Positions 1 to 9,590 of a stretch of DNA of 64,000 bases are shown here, one piece after another. A program made the position numbers and the translations under genes. The DNA comes from an uncultured Latescibacterota bacterium (lineage in GTDB: Bacteria > Latescibacterota > UBA2968): NCBI GenBank assembly GCA_958295785.1, contig OY282377.1, forward strand, positions 5,148,896 through 5,212,895, in the 5' to 3' direction. The notes under the pieces were generated by a model. That model was not told where the DNA came from, did no database searches, and saw only the letters and a program-made list of their open reading frames with translations. The stretch's first letter is position 1. Each line of letters begins with the position of its first letter.

Positions 1-2
1 AT

Positions 3-1538
<1,536 letters not shown>

Positions 1539-1580
1539 AAGGCTGGACTTCCCCTACAAAAAAGATGCGAGGATAGAAAC

Positions 1581-1607
1581 GTAGGGGCGGTGCCCCCGCG
1601 CCCGCCC
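1581..1607 (-). repeat. dispersed hairpin repeat, GGGCGG/CCGCCC stem
   Basis: Copy of the ~27-bp dispersed hairpin, here in minus orientation. The stem is GGGCGG...CCGCCC around a GC-rich loop, with the invariant CCCTAC tail read on the minus strand. It sits in the gap between guaB and the DUF554 gene. Confidence 0.75.
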
Positions 1608-1684
1608 GAAAATGCAAGATACAAGGGGAAGAACATCTCCCTCGCAACGGAGAGGGATCCCAGCGCCTACCACACCGAACGTTT

Positions 1685-2374
1685 ATGACCGGAACCTGGA
1701 TCAACATCGCAACCGTGCTCGTCGGCTGTTGTTTGGGGCTTCTTTTGGGCAAGCGATTTCCCGACCGCATCCGCGAAACCCTGATGAAAGGGCTGGGTTT
1801 ATTCACCCTGATTGTCGGCTTGCAGATGGCCTTTGAGACCGACCGCGTGATCGTCACCTTGGTCAGCGTGGTCATCGGCGGCATCACGGGTGAGTTGCTC
1901 GCTATTCACGCGCGACTCGACCGCTTGGGCAATGCCCTGCAAGCGCGTTTTGGCGCGTCTTCAAACAACCGCTTCAGCGAGGGATTTGTCACCACCAGCC
2001 TGATCTTTTGCGTCGGCCCCATGACCGTTTTGGGCGCGCTGCAAGACGGACTCACGGGCGATTATCAACTCTTGGCGATCAAATCTCTGCTCGATGGGGT
2101 TGTCGCCCTGACCTTTGCCGCGGGCTTTGGTGTTGGCGTGGCGTTTTCCGCATGCACCATTCTCATCGTGCAAGGTAGCATCAGCTTGATGGCGGGGCAT
2201 CTCGAACATGTGTTGACCGAGGCGATGATCGCCGAAATGGTCGCCGCTGGCGGTTTGATGGTCTTGGGCATTGGGTTTGTCTTGCTCGATCTCGCGCGCA
2301 TCCGCGTTGCCAACTACCTGCCCGCGCTGGTTGTCGCCCCCCTGCTCGTCGCGCTCATTTCGCAATTTTCATAA
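1685..2374 (+). CDS. DUF554 family membrane protein
   Basis: This is a 229-residue polytopic inner-membrane protein of the DUF554 (YdfK-like) family, whose function is unknown although a transport role has been suggested from its topology. The sequence opens with TGTWINIATVLVGCCLGLLLG, typical of the family, and has about six or seven hydrophobic segments. The conserved middle contains FCVGPMTVLGALQDG and a lysine/aspartate pair in IKSLLDG. The ATG at 1685 follows the repeat-containing spacer and no strong ribosome binding site is visible. The next gene fragment starts 10 bases after the stop. Confidence 0.88.
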   Translation: MTGTWINIATVLVGCCLGLLLGKRFPDRIRETLMKGLGLFTLIVGLQMAFETDRVIVTLVSVVIGGITGELLAIHARLDRLGNALQARFGASSNNRFSEGFVTTSLIFCVGPMTVLGALQDGLTGDYQLLAIKSLLDGVVALTFAAGFGVGVAFSACTILIVQGSISLMAGHLEHVLTEAMIAEMVAAGGLMVLGIGFVLLDLARIRVANYLPALVVAPLLVALISQFS

Positions 2375-2384
2375 GAGAACCCCC

Positions 2385-2774
2385 ATGCCAGACCGCCCCA
2401 ACATCCTCGTTTTGATGACCGACCAACAGCGCGCAGACGCCATGCACTGCGCCGGGAATCCACACATCCGCACGCCCTACTTGGACGCGCTTTGCACATA
2501 CTCCGGCCTAGACCGCGTGCCCACTGAAGAAGCATGCCGCACGGTCAACCTCAACGACGGCCCATGGCCCAAACGCTTGCCCGAAGATGAAAAAGACCGC
2601 GTCGAAACCTTTGCCGAGGCATTTACCCGCGCCATCAGCAAAGAAACAACCCTGTCGCCCGACAAATTGAGCATCGAGATGTACCAAGAAAAAGTGCATA
2701 AACTCGGCCCGCGCGACACCGGCGGGGAATCGCTTGAAGGCACGCCTTGGGAAGACGCATGGCACAATGCCTGA
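2385..2774 (+). pseudogene. truncated sulfatase N-terminus joined to an unrelated tail
   Basis: The first ~33 residues are a classic sulfatase start: RPNILVLMTDQQRADAMHC followed by GNPHIRTPYLDAL, carrying the metal-binding Asp of the alkaline-phosphatase superfamily. The Cys-x-Pro-Ser-Arg formylglycine motif and everything after it are absent. From residue ~34 the frame continues into ~95 hydrophilic residues that I do not recognise and that do not look like a sulfatase. The open frame is 129 residues against 450-550 for the family. The most likely reading is a deletion that fused a sulfatase head to the end of another gene. The fused product could be expressed but would not be a sulfatase. 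Confidence 0.65.
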
Positions 2775-2805
2775 TCACTTCCGATACCATTGGACTTTTT
2801 GAGCT

Positions 2806-3525
2806 ATGCCAAGCTATGCCATTTTTGAAAACCGCTTGAAGGACATCGCACACCCCGCCATGTGCCACCGCATCATTGGGCGCGTTCACGGCCGCGCTGT
2901 CCACTGCCTCTCGCTCGGCAAACCCGCGCCATTAAAACCGAATATCCTCCTTTCCGCAGGCGTGGAAGCCGCGCTTCAATTTCTCGAACGCGACCTCACC
3001 GATATAATCACTCGTTTTCACATCCTCGTGCTGCCTTGTGTCAACCCTTCGGGATATGCAAATAACACGCGCGAAAATATCGAGGGTAAGGACCTCAATC
3101 GCGCTTTCAAAGACGAAATTCCCGAATCTATCCTCATCAAACAGCAACTTGCCGGACGCCGTTTTGATGTTTTCCTCGACCTGCACGAAGATTGCGATGC
3201 AACGGGCACTTATTTTTATGAAGGCAAACGCGATGAAGCGTGGTTGGCACCTGCCATCGCGCAACGCGCAAAAAAAATCGGCCCTCTGGATGGGAATGCC
3301 GATGAGACCGATATTCCGCTCGCAGAAGGCGTCTTGCAAGTCGATCCCGCCTGGGGCGAAAGCGGTTTCACCTCTTACGCCTATAACCATCATGCCGACC
3401 ATGTTTTGATCACCGAAACAGCGTCCGCCTGGCCCCTGCACAGGCGGGTTAAAGCGTTCATTGCGGATGACGAATCCGTAGATGCGCTACCTGGCCCCTG
3501 CACAGGCGGGTTAAAGTCCACCTGA
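2806..3525 (+). CDS. M14-family zinc carboxypeptidase-like protein lacking the first zinc motif
   Basis: The 239-residue product aligns by eye with M14 peptidases/deacylases that bind one zinc ion. It has the substrate-binding block NPSGYANNTRENIEGKDLNR (residues 80-99), the DLHED motif with the third zinc ligand at His127, and the catalytic glutamate in LITETAS. The strand that should end in the H-x-x-E zinc motif reads ILLSAGVEAALQFLE (47-61). In relatives that strand runs into an HGDEP-type segment just before the alpha helix, so about seven residues seem to be missing and the zinc site is incomplete. The C-terminal 13 residues come from a duplicated 27-bp segment. The protein is probably inactive, or the locus carries an assembly or sequencing deletion. 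Confidence 0.75.
   Translation: MPSYAIFENRLKDIAHPAMCHRIIGRVHGRAVHCLSLGKPAPLKPNILLSAGVEAALQFLERDLTDIITRFHILVLPCVNPSGYANNTRENIEGKDLNRAFKDEIPESILIKQQLAGRRFDVFLDLHEDCDATGTYFYEGKRDEAWLAPAIAQRAKKIGPLDGNADETDIPLAEGVLQVDPAWGESGFTSYAYNHHADHVLITETASAWPLHRRVKAFIADDESVDALPGPCTGGLKST
3428..3516 (+). repeat. 27-bp direct repeat pair at the end of the M14 gene
   Basis: The segment CCTGGCCCCTGCACAGGCGG plus TTAAAG occurs at 3428-3454 and again at 3490-3516, 62 bp apart and without a mismatch. The second copy lies at the 3' end of the open frame and encodes PGPCTGGLK just before the stop, so the present C-terminus is probably not ancestral. Confidence 0.85.
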
Positions 3526-3594
3526 TCGCCCTTGACCTGACCCTCGATCACCATTTGGCGCGACGCGAGTGAAATCCATCAAAAGGAGAACCCC

Positions 3595-4221
3595 ATGCCA
3601 GCCAATAATAATCCCGCATTTGACCCCGTCAGAGACGAACCCGGTCTGCCTCGTGCTTTGATCATTGGCGACTCTATCTCCATCGGTTATACCCCGCCCG
3701 TGCGCGAATTGCTCACGGGCAAAGCCAACCTTTACCGCCCGCGCACCAACTGCGGGCCGACGACGCGCGGCATCGCAGAAATCGAAAACTGGCTCGGCGA
3801 TGGCCCTTGGGATGTCATTCACTTCAATTGGGGATTGCACGACATTGTCTATATGACGAAAACTGGCGCGCGCGTCGATCCGCCGCAGGGTCAACGCCAA
3901 GTGCCCGCCGATCAATACGAACACAATCTCAACACCCTCGTCCAACGCCTCAAACAAACCGGCGCCAAACTCGTCTGGTGCGCCACCACCCCGGTGCCCA
4001 AAGGCGCGTCGTTTCGCAAGCCCGGCGACGAAGTCGAATACAACGCCATTGCACAAAAAGTGATGCACGCACACGGCATTCCCACAAACGACCTCTACGC
4101 GTACGCGCTAAAACGCCTCGACGAGATTCAACTTCCCGCCAATGTGCATTTCAGCAAAAAAGGCTCTGCTGTGCTGGCAGAATCCGTTGCGCGGCATATC
4201 TTGGATGCGTTGGGACTTTAG
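3595..4221 (+). CDS. SGNH/GDSL-type hydrolase
   Basis: This is a 208-residue esterase/acetylhydrolase of the SGNH superfamily, probably acting on acetylated or esterified carbohydrates. Block I is ALIIGDSISIGY with nucleophile Ser27. A glycine block, an asparagine block (HFNWGLHD) and the C-terminal catalytic His in NVHFSKKGSAVLA are all visible. The usual Asp three residues before that His is Ala here (ANVH), which also occurs in some carbohydrate-esterase subgroups. No signal peptide is seen, so the protein is probably cytoplasmic. The ATG is preceded by AAAAGGAGAACCCC, a good ribosome binding site. Confidence 0.88.
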   Translation: MPANNNPAFDPVRDEPGLPRALIIGDSISIGYTPPVRELLTGKANLYRPRTNCGPTTRGIAEIENWLGDGPWDVIHFNWGLHDIVYMTKTGARVDPPQGQRQVPADQYEHNLNTLVQRLKQTGAKLVWCATTPVPKGASFRKPGDEVEYNAIAQKVMHAHGIPTNDLYAYALKRLDEIQLPANVHFSKKGSAVLAESVARHILDALGL

Positions 4222-4268
4222 AAGTTGTTTTAGGATATATTTGGACCCTTCCTCCGGCCCCCGCATAC

Positions 4269-4350
4269 GGGCGAGCACGGGGGCATCGCCCCTACTACCG
4301 CTCGCCTTTTGTGCCTTTGAACGGGCTGTCGCTCGTTGTACCCCGTCCGT
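4269..4350 (+). repeat. dispersed hairpin repeat with long flank
   Basis: The core at 4269-4295 has the stem GGGCGA...TCGCCC and the CCCTAC tail. It continues into the longer conserved flank CTCGCCTTTTGTGCC and GGGCTGTCGCTCG that also accompanies the copies near 9430 and 49310. Confidence 0.8.
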
Positions 4351-4376
4351 TGATTCGCTTCACAAGGAGTTTTGAT

Positions 4377-5372
4377 ATGGCTTATCGCATTGGAATTGTC
4401 GGCGCGGGTGGTATTTCACGCGCCCATGGGCGAGCCGTTGCACAATCCAATCGTGCGGAAATCGTCGCGGTCTGCGATGTGTTGCCCGAAGCGGTTGAGC
4501 GGTATCGCGGCGAATTTGACGTGCGAAAGGGGTATGCGGACCTCGCTCTGATGTTGGACAATGAAAACCTCGACATCGCCATCATCTGCACTTGGGGTTG
4601 CTTTCACGCCAACCTGAGCAACCAAATTGCAAAGTCGCAACGGGTTCGCGCCACCCTCTGTGAAAAGCCCATCACCCAAACCGCGGCCGAGTGCGAAGAT
4701 ATGGTCGCGTGTGCCAAAGCCAACGGCATTCTCCTCGCCGAAGCCTTCAAATTTCGCCATCACCCCCTGCACCTCAAAGCCAAAGAAATTTTGGATTCGG
4801 GACGAATCGGAACGCTGGGCAATATTCGCAGCACCTTTTGCACGGGCGTTTCAGCGGCCCGCCGAAAACCCGACCTCAACTGGCGTTTCAACAGGGCAAA
4901 GGGCGGCGGCGCGGTCTATGATTTGGGCTGTTACAACACGCACCACGCCCGTTTCATTGCCAATGCCGATCCCATCCGCGTCTATGCCACAGGCGAATTT
5001 GGCGAAGAGGTGGATGAGACAATTGCGACCCTGTATGAATTTCCCAATGGCGTCACCGCACAACTCACCTTCAGCTTCAAAATGGCCTCGTCGCAGTATT
5101 TTGAAATCTCTGGCAGCGATGGCATGCTGCGAACCGAACGGGCGTGGAACAATGAAAACCGGCCCACGACCCTCGAGGTTCACACGCGCGATGGCGTTGA
5201 AACCCATGACTTTGAACCCGTTGATCAGTTCGTCAACCAACTCCACCACCTGTGCGATTGCTTGGACACGGGGCAAAGCCATCGAATCCCGCCTGAAAAC
5301 AGCATCGGCAACATGAAAACAATGGACGCGATTTACGAGTCCATGCGAACCCAGCGAGTCGTAGCCCTATGA
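4377..5372 (+). CDS. Gfo/Idh/MocA family oxidoreductase
   Basis: This is a 331-residue NAD(P)-dependent sugar or inositol dehydrogenase. The N-terminal Rossmann fold begins YRIGIVGAGGISRAH, and the family signature EKP is at residues 96-98, followed by a C-terminal alpha/beta domain. The lysine of the EKP motif is the usual catalytic base. The start at 4377 is chosen because AAGGAG lies eight bases upstream and the Rossmann strand begins directly after it; a longer frame reaches back to 3807 but is non-homologous. The stop overlaps the start of the next gene by four bases (ATGA), so the two are translationally coupled. Confidence 0.92.
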   Translation: MAYRIGIVGAGGISRAHGRAVAQSNRAEIVAVCDVLPEAVERYRGEFDVRKGYADLALMLDNENLDIAIICTWGCFHANLSNQIAKSQRVRATLCEKPITQTAAECEDMVACAKANGILLAEAFKFRHHPLHLKAKEILDSGRIGTLGNIRSTFCTGVSAARRKPDLNWRFNRAKGGGAVYDLGCYNTHHARFIANADPIRVYATGEFGEEVDETIATLYEFPNGVTAQLTFSFKMASSQYFEISGSDGMLRTERAWNNENRPTTLEVHTRDGVETHDFEPVDQFVNQLHHLCDCLDTGQSHRIPPENSIGNMKTMDAIYESMRTQRVVAL

Positions 5373-6064
5373 GACTGCACTATCTCCAGCATGTGCCATT
5401 TGAGGGACTCGGCAGCATTGCATCTTGGGCGAAAGCGCGGCACGCCCAAATTTCACGCACGCGCCTCTTTGCTGGTGAGGTTTGTCCGTCGCCCGATGAG
5501 ATCGACTTGCTGGTGGTTATGGGCGGCCCCATGGGCGTCTATGACGAGGCGGAATACCCCTGGCTCGTGCAAGAGAAAGCATTTTTGAAACGCGCAATAG
5601 ATTCTAAGACGCGGGTATTGGGCGTCTGCTTGGGTTCTCAACTCATCGCAGAGGGGCTCGGCGCAAGGGTCTATCCAAATGAGCACAAAGAAATCGGTTG
5701 GTTTTCCCTCGCACCCGTGCAACCGCATGGCAAAATCGGGCCGTTGCTCGCACGGGCCGGCGAAGTTTTTCACTGGCACGGCGACACGTTTGATCTGCCC
5801 GATGGCGCGATGCACCTCGCCGAGAGCAGGGCCTGCCGGAATCAGGCGTTCTCGATGGGCGATGCGGTTCTCGCATTTCAATTCCACTTGGAAACCACGC
5901 GCAGCGCGGCCCAAGCCTTGATCGATCACTGCGGTTGCGAAATCACCGACGCGCCCTATATCCAATCCGCTCGTGAAATCCTGACCGATCAACGGCGATT
6001 TGATCGCATCAACGGCCTCATGGCAGAGTGCCTCGATCTGTTTGTAGCGGATGTTGCCCGGTAA
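5369..6064 (+). CDS. type 1 glutamine amidotransferase
   Basis: The 231-residue protein is a stand-alone class I glutamine amidotransferase, resembling GuaA-N-like or GMP-synthase-like proteins of unknown acceptor. The nucleophile elbow GVCLGSQL gives Cys87, and the His/Glu pair of the triad is His173 and Glu175 in FQFHLE. An oxyanion strand VVMGGPMGVYDE precedes it. The gene overlaps the upstream dehydrogenase by four bases and is probably cotranscribed, but the substrate of the pair cannot be read from sequence. Confidence 0.9.
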   Translation: MRLHYLQHVPFEGLGSIASWAKARHAQISRTRLFAGEVCPSPDEIDLLVVMGGPMGVYDEAEYPWLVQEKAFLKRAIDSKTRVLGVCLGSQLIAEGLGARVYPNEHKEIGWFSLAPVQPHGKIGPLLARAGEVFHWHGDTFDLPDGAMHLAESRACRNQAFSMGDAVLAFQFHLETTRSAAQALIDHCGCEITDAPYIQSAREILTDQRRFDRINGLMAECLDLFVADVAR

Positions 6065-6250
6065 ACGACGATCCATCAAAAGTGAAATGTAAGACGCGAG
6101 ACGTATGAGCCACCCAACCACCCAACCCCGTTCCGCTGACTCGTTGATTCGCTGATGAACTGACCTGAAAAACGGCCAGTTGTGCCCCGTTGCGTTGATG
6201 CGTCTGTTGCAGGTTGCGTCTGTCCGTTTTGTCGTGTAAGGTGAAACACT

Positions 6251-6556
6251 ATGAAAAAATATCTCTTACCCTGCGTTCTGCTGTTGTTCTTGGGTTGCCA
6301 ACCGGCGGTTGTCGAATACGAGATCACAGTCTGTTCTTTCAACATCAAATTTGTCGGCCTGTACAAAAAGAAGGACAATAAAGCCCTCGCCGAGTTGGTC
6401 GGGCAATACGATATGGTCGTCGTCCAAGAACTCGTCGCGCCCCCAGACAACGGTCAATACTGCGATGGCACGCCCTACCGCGAAGACCCGGAAGCCGATG
6501 CGTTTTTCAATGCCATGAGCGCGCAGGGCTTTGCCCATCCCCTGACGATCAAGTAA
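6251..6556 (+). pseudogene. truncated duplicate of the endonuclease/exonuclease/phosphatase gene, with a lipoprotein leader
   Basis: The 101-residue frame joins a lipoprotein-type signal (MKKYLLPCVLLLFLGC, with a plausible lipobox Cys16) to the first ~80 residues of an endonuclease/exonuclease/phosphatase fold. The 240 bases at 6305-6544 match 7015-7254 of the next gene with only about two differences. After the match the frame ends within four codons, so the catalytic C-terminal half is missing. The signal peptide differs from that of the downstream gene, so an older lipoprotein gene may have been overwritten, or the signal was acquired at the junction. It could be secreted but cannot be an active nuclease or phosphatase. 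Confidence 0.75.
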
Positions 6557-6771
6557 TTGCGAAACACAATCGTTCCCTCCGTAAAAGGCACATCTTGACA
6601 AACTGCTGTCTCGTTGCGGGCAGTTCCAATGAGATTGTGGCGAAGAATACCGGATTTCAGACTCGTTTGGCTGTGGAACGCTCGATAAACTCAAGTGTCT
6701 TATCAGATTGACAGCATCAACAGGCAGGCGTATCATAACCCGCTAACGCGGATTACACCAAGGGAAATGCA

Positions 6772-7923
6772 ATGAAAAAATATACGGCGACAGCGTTGTG
6801 TCTCGCATTGTTTTTGGCGACGGCCTTTCTCGCGGCGCAAGAGACAGAGCCCGCGGACTTCAATGGCGATGGCACAATCAACTTTGCGGACTTTCTCCTT
6901 TTTGCACAGGGATTCGGAAAGTCAGCCGGTCAGGCCGATTTCAACGCCAAACTCGATCTCAACGCCGATGGCACAATCGACTTTGAGGACTTTCACCTCT
7001 TTGTCAATGCCTTTGCGGTTGTCGAATACGAGATCACAGTCTGTTCTTTCAACATCAAATTTGTCGGCCTGTACAAAAAGAAGGACAATAAAGCCCTCGC
7101 CGAGTTGGTCGGGCAATACGATATGGTCGTCGTCCAAGAACTCGTCGCGCCTCCAGACAACGGTCAATACTGCGATGGCACGCCCTACCGCGAAGACCCG
7201 GAAGCCGATGCGTTTTTCAATGCCATGAGCGCGCAGGGCTTTGCCCATTCCCTGTCGTGTGAAGACACGGGCAGCGGGCAAACCATCCACAAGCAAGGAT
7301 CGAGCACCGAATGGTCGGTGGTTTTCTACAAGCCCGGCAAACTCGCCCTTGCCGATGATTTGCCCCACGGGTTCTTGGCTGAAGATCGCTCGGCCCATCC
7401 CGTGTATCGCCGCGTGCCACACGCCCACAGCTTCCGCACCGCGGATGGCAGAATGGATTTTGTCGTCGTCAACGTCCATTTGTACCCCGGCAACCGCGAA
7501 GCCGAAAAACGCAAGGCCGAACTTTTGGGCATTGCAAATTGGATCGACCAAAACGATTCACAAGAGCGGGATTTCTACATTGTTGGAGATATGAATATCC
7601 AAGACGCTGCAGAGCTCGAGGCTGCAACGCCGCCGGGCTTTGTGTCGCTAAATGACGAGTGCCGAAAAACGAACACGGCCACCGGAAGCGACAAACCTTA
7701 TGACCACGTCCTGTATCGCCCCGCCGAGCATCCAGAATCGAACGAGGTAGATGAGGCGTTTGATTTTCAGGTGGTCAACTTGATCGACGCAATGCGCGAT
7801 TCGTGGCGAGACGCCAGCCCCTATCCCGGCGATCCGTACAGCGGAAATTTGTTTGCACAATACTACTCGGATCACCACCCCGTGCTGTTCCGCCTGGTCG
7901 TCCCCAGCCGAGATGACGATTAA
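6772..7923 (+). CDS. secreted endonuclease/exonuclease/phosphatase-fold protein with dockerin-like repeats
   Basis: The 383-residue product has a Sec signal peptide (1-22) and then two dockerin-like calcium loops, DFNGDGTINFADF at ~29-41 and DLNADGTIDFEDF at ~62-74. An EEP-fold domain follows from ~84 to the end. Family hallmarks are CSFNIK, the metal-binding VVVQEL, the GDMN strand and the terminal SDHHPV with the catalytic His. Relatives include DNase I-like nucleases and phosphodiesterases; the substrate is not determined. The dockerin-like pair suggests tethering to a partner, although no cohesin is present here. Residues from ~82 on repeat the upstream truncated gene. Confidence 0.85.
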   Translation: MKKYTATALCLALFLATAFLAAQETEPADFNGDGTINFADFLLFAQGFGKSAGQADFNAKLDLNADGTIDFEDFHLFVNAFAVVEYEITVCSFNIKFVGLYKKKDNKALAELVGQYDMVVVQELVAPPDNGQYCDGTPYREDPEADAFFNAMSAQGFAHSLSCEDTGSGQTIHKQGSSTEWSVVFYKPGKLALADDLPHGFLAEDRSAHPVYRRVPHAHSFRTADGRMDFVVVNVHLYPGNREAEKRKAELLGIANWIDQNDSQERDFYIVGDMNIQDAAELEAATPPGFVSLNDECRKTNTATGSDKPYDHVLYRPAEHPESNEVDEAFDFQVVNLIDAMRDSWRDASPYPGDPYSGNLFAQYYSDHHPVLFRLVVPSRDDD

Positions 7924-7996
7924 TTTTTTCAAGAAGAATCATAGCGTTGTCAACGATAGGGCACACAAATATTGAAAACCGTTCTCACAAAAAAAT

Positions 7997-8025
7997 TGGG
8001 CACTCATAGCGTATATGAGTGCCCA
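7997..8025 (-). terminator. Rho-independent terminator (minus strand)
   Basis: A perfect 12-bp stem TGGGCACTCATA / TATGAGTGCCCA encloses a five-base loop. On the minus strand it is followed by ATTTTTTT, the canonical T-tract. On the plus strand no T-run follows directly. It therefore most likely terminates the minus-strand propeller gene whose stop is about 150 bp upstream of it. Confidence 0.8.
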
Positions 8026-8043
8026 TTCGCGTTTTAGCAAGTC

Positions 8044-8170
8044 GGGCGGGCACGGGGCACCGCCCCTGCGATTTGTTGATTCGCCGATGAACGAACCCGA
8101 GAAACGACCCGTTGTACCCCGTTCCGCCGATTCGTCGATGAACGGCTATCGCAGGTGTACCCTGTCCGCG
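8044..8170 (+). repeat. dispersed hairpin repeat with flank
   Basis: The core at 8044-8069 has the GGGCGG...CCGCCC stem, with CCCTGC in place of the usual CCCTAC tail. It continues into repeated flank sequence (GTTGTACCCCGTTCC, CGCAGGTGTACCC) also seen near 6180 and 41250. Confidence 0.7.
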
Positions 8171-8179
8171 GATCATAAA

Positions 8180-9379
8180 CTACTGAGACGCCATCCCTCG
8201 CGGCACAGTGCGAAATGCGATTTCCCTTGGGAAAACGAACCCGCGTATCCGCCCGAGAATGGCCCACGCATTCAAATCTACCACAGTAAGCCCCGGCCCG
8301 CCAGCTTGTCGCACAAGCGTTGTGACATAGGCCCGAGAGCCGTCGGGCGAAACCCCGAGCACTGTTGAATTATCTCCCAAAGCCAGGGTTCGCACAATCA
8401 AATTGCGCTGCACATCAATCGCCAGCAACGCGCCCATCGCGCTCACGTACAACAGCGTGCCATCGGGCGAGAGTTCCGCGCCAAAACAGGATTCTTGATC
8501 GAGCTGAATCTGGCCCACCACCCGATTGGTATTGAGGTCTAAAACCGAGATCAAACCGCGCGTCAAATTGGTGACATAAGCCCGCGTGCCATCCCGCGTA
8601 ATGGATATCTCGCCTGGAATCGCGCCGATAGTGATCAGATGCGTCACTGTCGCGGTTGCCAGATCGACCACGACCACGTTTTGATCGGTTTGATTGACCA
8701 CGTACAGGGTCGCACCATTGGGCGAGAGGGCGAGGTCAATGGGTCGATTGCCCACCAAAATAGAATCCACAGCGACGCCATTGACCACATCCACCACGCG
8801 CACCAAGTCCTGCACTTGATCGGTCACATAAGCCCGCGTCTGATCCAGACTCAGCACGGCTTTGCCTCGGGATTCAACCGGCACGCTAAACTGCACCTGA
8901 TGCCGCGCGTCCATCTTGAAAAACCCGAACACCTCGGCCACGTAAATCGTCTGCTGATCCGCAGAGACCATCACCCCACCCGGCCCGCGATAGGGCATGT
9001 AATCGAGCAAGAGATGCGAGTTAAAGTCCAGTGCCATAACCGAACTGTCATCCGAATCAGCCACGTAAATAATGTATTGATCCCCACTCGGTTCAACCTG
9101 GGCCTGCATCTGACCATACGCGGCACTAAACGCCAAAAAGTCGCTGAAATTCGTGACGCCATCCTCGTTCAAATCCGTATGCGGATCATAGCCCGCGCTT
9201 TCTGTATTGCCATTAAAATTGTTGATAAAGTGCAAAAAATCGGCAAACGTTACCGCGCCATTGCCATCAAAATCGGAGGCCATCGGGCCGTTTGCCACAA
9301 AGAACACTTGAGATTTAGCCCACAGCCCCCCGTTCAAGACCATCAACACACACAACACAGCGCAAAAGCGTAAACGCAT
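8180..9379 (-). CDS. secreted YVTN-type beta-propeller protein with dockerin-like repeats
   Basis: The 399-residue product carries a signal peptide (1-21) and two calcium-loop motifs, DFDGNGAVTFADF (~36-48) and DLNEDGVTNFSDF (~67-79). The remaining ~300 residues are a seven-bladed-type YVTN propeller: blades repeat patterns such as LSPNGATLYVVNQ, ITRDGTRAYVTN, LSPDGTLLYVS and VSPDGSRAYVT. Such propellers usually mediate binding rather than catalysis. AAAGGA lies upstream of the ATG on the minus strand, and a terminator lies beyond the stop. The architecture parallels the convergent neighbour at 6772, suggesting one surface or secreted system. Confidence 0.87.
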   Translation of the reverse strand: MRLRFCAVLCVLMVLNGGLWAKSQVFFVANGPMASDFDGNGAVTFADFLHFINNFNGNTESAGYDPHTDLNEDGVTNFSDFLAFSAAYGQMQAQVEPSGDQYIIYVADSDDSSVMALDFNSHLLLDYMPYRGPGGVMVSADQQTIYVAEVFGFFKMDARHQVQFSVPVESRGKAVLSLDQTRAYVTDQVQDLVRVVDVVNGVAVDSILVGNRPIDLALSPNGATLYVVNQTDQNVVVVDLATATVTHLITIGAIPGEISITRDGTRAYVTNLTRGLISVLDLNTNRVVGQIQLDQESCFGAELSPDGTLLYVSAMGALLAIDVQRNLIVRTLALGDNSTVLGVSPDGSRAYVTTLVRQAGGPGLTVVDLNAWAILGRIRGFVFPREIAFRTVPRGMASQ

Positions 9380-9482
9380 TGGGATATATCCTTTCTCAGG
9401 TGAGATGGAAGTTTAGCCACAAAAGGCGCGAGCGGGGTACAACTGGCGACAGCCCGTTCAAAGGCACAAAAGGCGAGTGTGT

Positions 9483-9576
9483 GTAGGGGCGATTCCCGTG
9501 CTCGCCTGTATGTGGTAGGGGCAATGCCCCGTGCTCGCCTGCGGTGTGTGTAGGGGCGATGCCCCCGTGCTCGCCC
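9483..9576 (-). repeat. three tandem copies of the dispersed hairpin
   Basis: Cores lie at 9483-9506, 9515-9539 and 9550-9576, all in minus orientation. The third is a perfect GGGCGA...TCGCCC copy and the first two have shortened loops. The conserved long flank (ACAGCCCGTTC, GGCACAAAAGGCGAG) lies at ~9430-9480, just upstream of the propeller gene. Confidence 0.78.
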
Positions 9577-9590
9577 AAAGATACAAGAGG

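Noticed and set aside
3807-4376. 190-residue N-terminal extension of the Gfo/Idh/MocA gene
   Set aside because: The extension overlaps the SGNH gene in another frame and a repeat; the start at 4377 has its own ribosome binding site and the Rossmann strand.
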